A stretch of 64,000 nucleotides of DNA from Talaromyces rugulosus (lineage: Eukaryota; Ascomycota; Eurotiomycetes; Eurotiales; Trichocomaceae). A program made the translations under genes and the position numbers. The notes under the pieces are model-generated. The model did not search any database. It was not told the DNA's origin and saw only the letters and a program-made list of their open reading frames with translations. Shown piece by piece: positions 31,721 through 41,609 of this stretch. The stretch spans positions 5,270,001-5,334,000 of the forward strand of contig NC_049562.1 of NCBI RefSeq assembly GCF_013368755.1, given 5' to 3'. Every line of letters begins with the position of its first letter. Position 1 is the first letter of the stretch.

Positions 31721-34700
31721 CTAGAAAACACGCCCGTCTTGTGGCTTGCTGCCCTTTGGAGCCTCGGAGCTTCTCTTGAACATGTGTCCGACAAAGCTTC
31801 CGCAGTTCCGCACTCCTCTAACCAAGGACGTGGGACTGTAGTGTTGCACACGGAATGCGTAGTACAATGCTACGGCGCCAAAGATATTGAATCCAATATA
31901 TGCCCATCCAATACCCCAATTGCGCCATCTCTGGTCAGGATCTATTTAAGAATTGTCATTAGTATGTTGCTTTTGGAATAAAATAAAGTTGAAGGGGAAC
32001 TCACAGATGTTGCTCGCGGCCAAAACTTGGTTTGCGTCGCGAAGTGAGCAGTAGTTGCAGCCGCTCGTCGCATTATCGTTGTACAGAAGACCCGGTGCAA
32101 CTTCGAGGTAATCCTTCATATATTCGAAGCATGTCAAGCCACTGGGTGGATCAAAGACGCTGAGTTCGGCGCCAGAGCAAACAACCGGTCGCCCATTGAG
32201 GCCGTTGCCCGTCATGCCCGATATAAGGTATGTCAGTGGAGAGACACGGTACATGAAAATCCAGAATCCAGGCAAGGCGTCCGGAGGCTGCATGACACCG
32301 TTGAATGTCAACGTCAGGGAGAACGCAAACGTGGCAATGGTACCGGCCATCTCGGCATTTGGCATCGACGCAATCACTAAATCGGCAAAAGTAGACGCAA
32401 AGATGAAGAATTGAATGATGAAAAGAAGCATTACGCCCTGTTGGTCACGCGCCTGGTTTGCACCGTAAATGGGGAAGTAGTAGCTTGCCCACACGATGAT
32501 ACCGAGGATGACCTGGTACGGGATTTCGACAACGACATTGGCAATGAGGAACGCAGCCCAAGAATAGGCTTTGGACGGCCTTTCGCGGACTTCATATAAA
32601 GATCGTTGTTGGATGAAACGGGGCATGATTCTAACTTGGTCAGCCAACGCCTTGAAATAATAAAGGATGAAGAGAAAAAAAATCACTTACTGCTGCACAA
32701 GTGTCGAAAAGATAGATGTCATCATGAAAGTACTGAACAGCACGTCCTGGAATCCCTGCATACTGCTATTTGGCTTGAAGAACGAAAATCCAATAAACAA
32801 TGCCGAAGCAAGTCCCAAGATCAACTTTGCAAAGATATACTGAGGGTCACGCCAGTACTGCTGGAACACACGCACGGTGACGTACCAGAGCTGACTTGTA
32901 AAGGGCATTGCAAATTCAGAAGATTCGGCGGAAGCAGAAGCCTTGGTGTTTTGATCATTGGAAACGCCATTTTGCTGAGAACTTGTAGCGGCATGCTTGT
33001 CATGGATTTGACCGAGCTCAGTTTGGATGGCCTGTGCCTCTTCTGATTCTCGCCAAACGGCAGGCCAGTCTTGGGTTGATTTTCCGGATGCACCTGCGCC
33101 AATGATCTCAAGCATGTATTCCGCAGGCTAAAAACAGTCAGATAATGCGTTTGTAAAAGCAGTTAATCATACTCACATTCTCGGCAGAATCACATGGTCG
33201 AGCACCGTTCTTCTCGAAATAATCCAGCAACGTTTTTGAATCGGTACCAATATCACCAAAATACACAGTTCTTCCCCCCTTTGCCAAAAACAAAAGTCTG
33301 TCGAATTGCTGGAAGAGGATTGCACTGGGCTGGTGGATAGTCGACAAAACGGCCTGTCCGTTGTCTGCCAACTTGCGCAAAAAGGCACAGATAGACCATG
33401 AACTTTGAGAGTCCAAGCCACTGGTAGGTTCGTCCAAAAACAGTAACAATGCAGGTTTGGCAGCGAGCTCAACCCCGATGGTCAACAGTTTGCGCTGTTC
33501 GACGTTGAGACCTTCGCCTGGTATTCCGACAACAGCCTCGGCAAAGTCTTCCATGTTCAGCATCTTAATCACCTCCTCGACGTAGGCGTGTTTCTCAGAT
33601 ATGGGTGTGCTCTTGGGCTGACGCAAAACCGCGCTAAAGCGCAGTGCTTCTCGGACAGTACTAGTCTCCAGGTGAAGATCCTGCTGCTGGACGTATCCTG
33701 TTTTGCGCTGGAAGCTAGCATCGAGTGGTTTTCCGTTCACCAGCATGTCTCCAGTCACAACTCCGATCGAGACTCGTTGCGCAAGAACATCGAGTAACGT
33801 GGTCTTACCAGCCCCAGATACTCCCATCAGTGCTGTCAGTGTTCCTGGTTTGACCCATCCGGAAACATTGTCCAAAAGTCGACGCTCGCCTCCCTTTACT
33901 GGAATATCATAGCACACGTTTTGCCACGTAAATACGTCATGTTGCTCTGGCAAGACTTGCAAATCTTCTTCTTTCGCGCCATCTTTACCTCGGGATTGCG
34001 GTGCTTCAACAGCGTCGTTCTGGGCATCATTGTCAGATTTTGTCATGTATGCTGGTACATGTCCACGGCGGAAAACCAGGAATTCAGCGGTTGACGAAGT
34101 TGCCGAGTTGAATTCAGTGAAAATGAGATAGGTGAATAGAAAGAATAACCAGAATGCGATCAAAATACCGAAATTTCTCCACTCATGCGAGTAATAGTAG
34201 TCGTACTGAGTTGCAATATACGTATCACCAGAGACGGTCATTCGGCCTGCAATTGAACCAGAAGCAGAGCAAACAAACGTATTGCCGGACATATTCGGGT
34301 AAGCTGGGACGAAGCTAGAACATCCGAATTCGCGCCCATGAAATTCATTTGCAATGAGAGCCTCAAAGGCGTAGAAAACGGGGTTGATCCACCGGATCCA
34401 TGAAAACCAAGGATGCATCTGGGGACCTGGAAGCACGAAACCAGTGTAGATAACAATGGCCAAGACCATGACACCAGCTAGAGCCATGGCTTGAGCCAGA
34501 CTTTTTGTTGCAGCAGCTAGGGTCCGGAAAATGGAAGACATGGCCAGAGTAGAGATGAATGTGAATAGGAAGAATATGAAGAATTGCGACGCTTCGTACC
34601 GCTAACACAATATTAATAATTTTTTTTTTTGTATTTTCAGGGGTGTTGGCGTACCAGTCCAGCGAGGAAGTAGAGCACAATATTGAATGTTACTGAAGCT

Positions 34701-36687
34701 ACAAACTTGATTGGTAGGTCGGCAACAAGACTGCCCAAAGCTTCTGTAAATGGATGTACAAATGCGTATGATGCCTGTTTCTCGATAATTGGACGTTGGT
34801 CGTAAAGCGAGTTGATCTCCGTAATACTGATGAGTGCATTCAATCTATAAATGTCAGTATTAAATCAGCATTTACCCAGGAGCTTCTTCTTACAAGACGG
34901 CAAAGAAGATCGCAGCGCCTTTACTTTGAAAACCTGCTGTTGCCGCTGGTGTACTATAATGTCGGTCAATTTAGATATATTTTGAAAATTTTGTGTTTAC
35001 TTACCCATAATAAATAGAACCAATGATCAACGCAAGGATCAGGCGTCCAATGACTGTTGTCAGAGTAGTAGCCTTGTCGTTCCATAGTCTATAATTTTAT
35101 CAGTGCAAGGCCTATAAAAAGTTGAGAGTAAAAATACCTTTGGTAGGCTCGTTTGGTACACAAGCGCACTTGCATAGGTATCGACATAAGATACGGGCTG
35201 CTAGGCCTAACGTGCTTTGCCTGCTGCTCGTGTTTTTTATCGGCCATATCCTTTTCGGCTCCGCTCCCGACTGGGTGCTCTGCCTCGTGCTGTTCGATTT
35301 CATGCATCAGGGACTTGTACTGAGCACTGTTTTTCCAATACCTTTCGAATTCGTCCGGGGTTCGTGGAACCTGCTTCTCCATGCCATCCCTGGCTTGTCG
35401 CTCTTGAGGGTTCGTGACGGAAGTGAGGAAATCGCCGGTGGTCTGTCTGGAGGGCTTCGACCATCCCATGTCAACGAAGTACTGTTCGGCTTGGTCACAT
35501 GGACCAAAGTATATCTGGCGACCTTGGTATAGAACAACCACCTTGTCAAAGACATCGTAGATGGCCTGCGATGCCTGGTAAATGGCAACACTGTGGCAGG
35601 CTCCCGCAAGACTGGATGAAATTCGCAGAGCTTTGACAAATTCCAGGGCACTTGCCGCATCGAGACCTCGAGTGCTGTTATCCCAAGCACCAATTGGTGC
35701 TCGTGACAGGACCATTTCAGCAATGCTGACACGCTTCCGCTCACCACCAGACACTCCACGCACATAATCATTACCAACAATGGTATTGTAGGTGTGGGAC
35801 AAGCCGAAGATAGCCATAGCAACCTGGGTACTTTCTCTCACATAATCCTCACGAGTTTGACCTGGGAAACGATGCGAGGGTGCTCGTGCACTAGAGGAAA
35901 ATTCCAATGTTTGGCCGACCGTCAAGTGGGGGAAATGCTTGTCGACTTCTTGGTTGTACAGAACCTCGCCTTTGAATTCGGCATGCATTTTGTTCATGGG
36001 AACACCGTTATAGTGAATGACCGATTCTTTCTCGAGCTCGAGCCCGTGCAGCTCCCCAGACAGGGTCTTCAAGAAAGTTGAGCAACCGCTGCCTGGGCGT
36101 CCCAGAACCATCAACAACTCCCCACTCTTCACGACACCGTCGAAGTTTTGCAGAATTTTCTTGTGTGTTTTCGGCCGGGCAAAGCTAAAGAAATCGGCGG
36201 GCTTCAATGGACCCATCAAAACGGAACCAACAGTGTTTTGGAGTTGCAAAGCAGCGCCTGAGCCGGATACATTGAGGTTTTTGAAAGTGATACTTGCTCG
36301 TTGTGGACGAACACCTTCCTGTTGCAGCATGCGTAGTCTTTTTCGAGCCCACAGATAGGGATCGAACTTGGTGTTGGTGACCTCGAGGCGAGGATCTTCC
36401 AGAGCGAGTTCATCGACGGTGTCCATGCGCACGATACCACTATCGCGGCGATCAAAAGTACTGGGGCGTCGAGACGACATCGAAGAAGCGATTCGGGTCA
36501 GCTCCTCACGATCGCCCGGGCGGACAGGCTCAAAGGTGCCAAAGTAGTCCTCATCGTCGCTCGATCGCTCGACATTCGCCCCCCTGTGGTGTTGCCCTTG
36601 TTCGGTAGTAGGCGACAACGAGGACAGCTGCGAGATGCTGTCGTGATCGTCTGGCGCGGCGCCAGCTTCGATCTTTTCAGAAGCCAT
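31721..36687 (-). CDS. PDR-type ABC multidrug transporter (ABCG, CDR/Atr-like)
   Basis: Eight exons (35138-36687, 35005-35088, 34894-34953, 34655-34844, 34602 side 33177-34601, 32691-33127, 32005-32630, 31721-31941) encode 1530 aa. The architecture is (NBD-TMD) twice. NBD1 has the fungal PDR variant Walker [10 protein letters not shown] (~194, Lys replaced by Cys), signature VSGGERKR (~310) and D-loop region [13 protein letters not shown]2 has canonical GVSGAGKTT (~886), degenerate signature LNVEQRK and [11 protein letters not shown] (~1016). This asymmetry is normal for Cdr1/Pdr5 relatives. TMD1 and TMD2 each show six hydrophobic segments with the family blocks [16 protein letters not shown] and [26 protein letters not shown]. 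It should export lipophilic drugs or toxins from the plasma membrane. All junctions preserve phase. The Ser/Asp-rich N-terminus is likely a phosphoregulated cytosolic tail. Confidence 0.94.
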
Positions 36688-37381
36688 GGCTGCGACAGGT
36701 CAAACAGCAGAATATGGTGTGCAGTAGCGAGAATTGGAAGCAGGGCAGCGTGGCCGGGTCGTTCATATACTGCTGATCACAGAAGCTGGTCCGTGCCGAG
36801 CCCAGCCAGTACAAAACGGGGCAAAAACAACGCGACAACGGCCATTGAGTTCTGGAAGGCATGCGCCAACACCAATAAGGGGCGAATACCAAGGACGCCA
36901 CTGGTTAGGCTGGTCAGGCCCGAAATGGGATGCCAATCAGCCCTCTGAGCGCAGGGAGAGTCGATGGCGATCAATCAGGGTGGTGACGTTTTCGGGCAAA
37001 TCGAGCTGGCCAAATGCGGCAAGCGCAGCGGGGATAGCGCGCCTCCGTTCCCGGCCCGGCTAGCTGGAGACCTTCCGGGCGGCCTCCGGTACTGCCGATA
37101 CGGGTTCCCACGCAGGCGTCGGAGCAATTACCTAGTCATCCGGTCATTACAATACCTCCGGATACGTCAATACATGCGCTAGCCGTAAATGCACTAGCGC
37201 CTCTCTAAACCACGGGACTATTCAACCGACTATCGAGTACCGACGCGTATAAACGACGTCTTTCTAGTAACTATCTATCTGCAGATCTGTTTAGAGAACG
37301 TCTTTCAGAGACAAGAGAAAGCTTCAACCTTCAGCCAAATTACCACCCACCAAAATTGCACAATCGGATTATCCTTTTTAT
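36688..37381. other. ABC transporter promoter
   Basis: Upstream of the leftward transporter. The first 400 nt are GC-rich, with CGG/CCG triplets (GGTCCGTGCCGAGCCC, CCTCCGG near 37084) that zinc-cluster regulators could bind. It then turns AT-rich after ~37140. Several open frames here are shadows without recognisable content. Confidence 0.45.
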
Positions 37382-37800
37382 TCATTGCGTCAACGCCAAG
37401 AAAAAAGACCATTGTGCTGATCCGGAACCCTTTGAGAAGAACCGGTCCTTCCTGATGTAGTATGCAGAATAATAATTTCGAGCGATCTTGATCTCCGCCC
37501 GGTCGATTTCGCCCGTTGCCAAATCCTTTATCTATGCATAAAACTGGTTGACAAAGTATTTGTGCACATAAAGTTAAGGTTTAGTTAGCCCTAAGAGCAA
37601 GACGGCGACACGGAATCAACAATGCCCGACTGTCCATCATCTTGGTGCAAAACATGGAAATTGCTCATAATCTTCCTAATCTGTAATAATAGTTGCCAAC
37701 CCGGCCAGTCGGATGAGCAGCGTCCCTAGTTCCGAGAAGATTTCCGATTCCGCTTGGGTCTTGACGCACATCTGCTTTCTATTGTGAAATCTTAACTCAG
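37382..37800 (-). pseudogene. Unidentified decayed coding remnant
   Basis: On the - strand two stretches read like protein but are broken. Around 37690-37790 a frame contains AESEIFSELGTLLIRLAGLA before a stop. Around 37382-37566 a frame reads VHKYFVNQFYA, stop (TAG), then IKDLATGEIDRAEIKIARN and further to a TGA at 37382. Codon choice in the second stretch is GC-rich, unlike the surrounding AT-rich DNA. I do not recognise the family. The TAG could instead be an intron end (TTTTATGCATAG), so a real short exon is the alternative. Confidence 0.35.
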
Positions 37801-39520
37801 CCCAATCGTCGCATGAGACATTATCCAATCACCTATAAGAAATAAACGTGGGCATTTTTATAACTAGCGTGTATTGACTCTACTAAAAATAACTAAGACA
37901 TAAATGGTCTCCGGAAGCGTGGCTGTCTACTCATAGTCCGGAAACCGAAAAATATAATTAATGGCAAATCAATGAAAAATGGTTCACCCTTCGTGGATTT
38001 TGAAAGTGACAGAATAACTTCTCTATTTTAATTTGATATTTGCATGTGGGCTCGGTGTATTTTCGATTGTGCCATCGATGATAATGTCATAAAACAACAT
38101 TAAATGCACAAATATTTTAAATGCTTTAGTCTGTCGATGGTTATTCAATTTTATAGTTTTAAAATTTAGCGCAGTATTTAACTATCTAGTTTTTGAATTT
38201 TGTGTTATATGTAAGTTACCTTCCAGTCGGTATTGCTTATATATTTCAATGTTCGGGATCTCTTGGCACGCCCACGGATGTTGGTGTTGACATCAGATCA
38301 TAAGATACTGACTGTACGATTGATTTTGGCAATAAACCAATTCAAAAACTAGAAAATTGAATACGCGAAGAATAAAAAAGATTAGACTTTGACGACTGAT
38401 TCTATTGTTTGAATCGTTTGGTCAAGTATGGGTTTTTAATAATGGTACGGATACTTTGGCTCATATATATGAAGAGAGAGATACGAAACAAAAAAAAGAC
38501 AAAGCAAAGCCCAAACATATAAAAAAATTGAACCTTATAAAGTAAAATTTATATTCTAAGCGACGAGACTAAAAGGGGGGCAATATGACCGTAGTGGCGC
38601 CAAAGCCCCCAAAAGATTAGTCGCTTCTTACACTTACATAAAGCTTCCGTGTACATGATCACTGCTTCGTTTATGTAGGCTACTAGATAAATAAATAACA
38701 AAATCGTAGGGGCGGTCCCCACTTGTTAAATCCACAATACAAAGTCATTGTGTTGCTTGGAAAGTCGCAATTAGGGTTCTCTGGAACACATGACCAGCCG
38801 CGCAACCACCTTCCAATGTCGTAATAAAACGCCAATTTGCACTTATCAAGTCCCAACACGAACTGGGTGGCTTACAACCGGAGGTTTTCTTTCCTCTGCA
38901 AAATTGCTGGTGCCTACACGTTATGGCTACTATCTTGTCGACGTTTCATATCTTCACCCCTTGCATACTTCATGGGGAAAGATTTTAGGTCCACCAATAA
39001 AACATCAAATTAGCCAAGTAATATTTCTAAAGACGTCAATAGTACCTTTAGTTTTTACTAATAATAGCGGCAAGGAGATCAATGATTAACTTAAACATAA
39101 ACCGTGACGTCAGCTTTAACTAGCCCAGATGCCCCTTCTTGTACGACGAGTTCAGGAACACAGAATAACTAAGATATCTATTTCCCCTTTATAATGTATA
39201 AAAAGAGAATCAAAGTATTAAATGGACCTTAAAGCGAGGTTTTTATTTATTTAATAAAACAAATCAGACCCAATTAACTGCATGTCCGACTGGGAAATCT
39301 TTGCATATGGCGGTCACCATAATCTCGAAGTAGCTAATCCCTCCTTGCAGCATGCTGCCTCATGCAATCAATTGCTGATAGGATGACGTGTCTCATCAGA
39401 CACGGTATATGTAAAGCTTGATTCCCAGTTTGCAAATTTTCTTTTTATTTTGCTTCTCAACTTCGTCACTTAAAGAGTCCACGAAAACAAAACAAGATAC
39501 CTACACAAACATCTTCAAAA
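37801..39520. other. AT-rich gene-free stretch
   Basis: About 1.7 kb of AT-rich DNA, apart from one imperfect inverted repeat (listed separately) and the GPI-protein promoter at its right end. A 99-codon open frame at 38790-39089 has no protein-like features. Composition is compatible with old, mutated repeat DNA, but no transposon ends or coding motifs were recognised. Confidence 0.45.
38559..38625. repeat. Imperfect inverted repeat, GC-rich arms in AT-rich DNA
   Basis: The left arm begins AGCGACGAGACTAAAAGGGG and the right arm ends AAAAGATTAGTCGCT. Reverse-complementing the right arm gives AGCGACTAATCTTTTGGGGG, matching the left arm at most positions. The spacer is about 23 nt. It could be a small foldback element or a chance hairpin. 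Confidence 0.45.
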
Positions 39521-40099
39521 ATGCATTTCGCACCAGCAACGTCTCTTCTCTTCTCTCTTATACTCTCCCATCCCACCTTTGCCGAACAAGAAATTGATAT
39601 CCCACCCATCGCCACGTCGGCAGTCAACATCGCCAACTCGTACGCATCGGAATACTCCACCATCCCACCCGACGCAGCATCGCAAGTTAGCGCTGCCGAG
39701 TCACTTGCATCGTCATGGGCAAGCTACGGCGAGAGCATTGCTAGTTCGTATCGAAGCGAGTATGGTGGCGGAAGTGCCACCACCACTACCACTACCACTG
39801 ATACCACGTCGACTACTTCCTCATCGTCCTCATCGTCCTTATCGACCTCTGGAACTACTAGTTCGACATGGACTACTACTAGCACCACTACTGGATCTGA
39901 CGGGTCTGTTGGGACTACGACGCTCACTGGAACAAAAACACAGGCACAGACGGTCACCGTATCGGCGTCAGCCAGCACTGCTGGGGCTGTTAACCTGATG
40001 CCCGCGGTTGGGCTGTGGGGATTAGAATTTGCCGGTGTTGGTGTAGCCGGCGTTGTTGGCACTGCTGGAATGATTGGTGGTTTGGCGATATTTCTCTAG
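39521..40099 (+). CDS. Secreted Ser/Thr-rich GPI-type cell-wall protein
   Basis: Single exon, 192 aa. A signal peptide (residues 1-20, cleavage after THPTFA-like HPTFA before EQE) precedes a short folded-looking segment with YAS/SYRSEY repeats. A long Ser/Thr tract (about 87-135, mostly ACC/ACT and TCG/TCC codons) suits O-mannosylation. The C-terminus is Ala/Gly/Val hydrophobic (FAGVGVAGVVGTAGMIGGLAIFL), as expected for a GPI-attachment signal. Probably a small wall or surface mannoprotein. No enzyme domain is seen. An AAAA-rich context precedes the ATG, typical of strong translation. Confidence 0.8.
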   Translation: MHFAPATSLLFSLILSHPTFAEQEIDIPPIATSAVNIANSYASEYSTIPPDAASQVSAAESLASSWASYGESIASSYRSEYGGGSATTTTTTTDTTSTTSSSSSSSLSTSGTTSSTWTTTSTTTGSDGSVGTTTLTGTKTQAQTVTVSASASTAGAVNLMPAVGLWGLEFAGVGVAGVVGTAGMIGGLAIFL

Positions 40100-40516
40100 A
40101 TGTTTGTAATAGCAACACTTGGGTAAAGCATGCTGGGATTTTGGGTTTTACGATGGTGTAAGGTGGATAGATCATGAAAAGGAAAATGTGAGACGACGGT
40201 TCAACGATAAACCGTTCTAAGCGACCCGAGATTCTAATCACTACTGATCAGCCTTGGGTGGAAAAATAAATCACAAAAAAAAGGAAAAAAAGAGAACTAA
40301 GCCATACCTGCTCCGCTCTATGGCAATGGGTTTAGAACAACTAGTATTGGTAGTGCTCTCTTGCTTTCGGATCGAATTATCAACATTGAATAGACCGTAT
40401 CCCAGAACAACCTAAGATCACGACTGCTGTTAGGAGCTACATATTTCAAATCTAGAGATGACGCGATTTGATTTTCAGTGCGGGCTTTTTAAATTGTCGC
40501 AGAGCGATGCTGGTGA
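40100..40516. other. Intergenic
   Basis: 3' flank of the wall protein and sequence downstream of the phosphorylase-domain remnant. No gene; possible further decayed NLR sequence on the - strand cannot be recognised. Confidence 0.4.
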
Positions 40517-40854
40517 TTATTGAACAATCCCCCTCAATGGATTTTCTCGCTGAATGTACCTTTCAAGGAGCGCTTTCGTAACTGATGCTGCTGCAAAATC
40601 TTGTCAAAGCTTGTTCTTGTGGCTGTCAGCATAGTCACATAACGCCTTCACCACAATGCAGGGAATCTCATCCCAGACACCTGCACCTTCCATTTCGCGA
40701 TCTTCACTCGACTTGAGTACTGTATCTCCAGGACCTATCCGCCCGACAAATATCGAAGGGGCTTCGGCTTCATTGGAGTGGCGTCTCTGCTCTAGTTTTC
40801 GTTTTAACCCAAGTCTCTTCCGTTGGACTAGCTGTTTGATGTCACATCCAAGAT
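40517..40854 (-). pseudogene. Decayed nucleoside-phosphorylase domain of a fungal NLR (PNP_UDP type)
   Basis: A broken fragment of the PNP_UDP_1 domain that forms the N-terminus of many fungal NOD-like receptors (phosphorylase-NACHT-ankyrin/TPR proteins). Readable parts on the - strand are KQLVQRKRL, IFVGRIGPGDTVLKSSEDRE, MEGAGVWDEIPCIVVK and CDYADSHKNK, then a TGA at 40604-40606, then QDFAAASVTKALLERYIQ. Compared with intact relatives, roughly a dozen residues are missing before MEGAG and a few after FAAA. No NACHT or repeat domain is recognisable on either side, and the frame upstream is closed by TAA. It is therefore a relic, not an expressed receptor. Confidence 0.75.
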
Positions 40855-41609
40855 CTTACTTGGGGCACGGTGAATAGGATAACATGATGTTGTCTCCTGC
40901 GCATTTATATCTGGTTCAGATAATACCAATAGCTTTTTGATAGTGGAAGCTCAGGAATAGGGTCTTTTCTTTTCCGTTTCGAAGTCTGTGGATTCACTAT
41001 AAGCTTTGGATTTTGTACTATCTGTTTATAATTACATAGCCTTTCTTAAAACTTTACTAGATGTATGGCTAGGATTTTTGTCTTGAGTTGATTTCGGTAG
41101 GACTATATGTAAATATAGATATCCCTCTACAGCCTTGATATAACCCCATTTACTTCTATCTATGCTATGTTCACAAACGCATACGTCTCGCCCCATTTGG
41201 GTATGTTCCGTCTATTATCGGAATGAATGTCCATTGGTATTCCCCTCCCTCTTTGCCCAACGGTTGAATAATTGCGGTAGTTACGAGGTATATGGTTCAT
41301 TGACGTCTTAGATTGTCCATAGCCAGGTTGAGAACACAAGCAAAAGTCATTGGCCATGTCTCAGAGGCAGCATTGAAGAGTGAAAGTGCATCGCAATGGA
41401 TGTATAAGCGCTATCTACTAACTAGGCTCCGAAGGAAACAAAGGAAAAAAAAAACTTCAGATCACTGTCCTTTCCCCTTTCCGCATCGAGTCTGAACCGC
41501 GATTTCCATGTTTAAGCTTACCATGCCTATGCCAGCTGGTCCATAGCCTTACATATATAGATATATCGACCAAAAAGCCAATTATAGAACCCAATCCAAT
41601 AGACCAAAA
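40855..41609. other. AT-rich spacer
   Basis: 3' flank of the large SGNH gene and sequence upstream of the phosphorylase relic. AT-rich, no supported gene. Confidence 0.45.

Noticed and set aside
38790..39089. 99-codon frame on the + strand
   Set aside because: Atypical composition, no homology-like features, isolated in AT-rich DNA.
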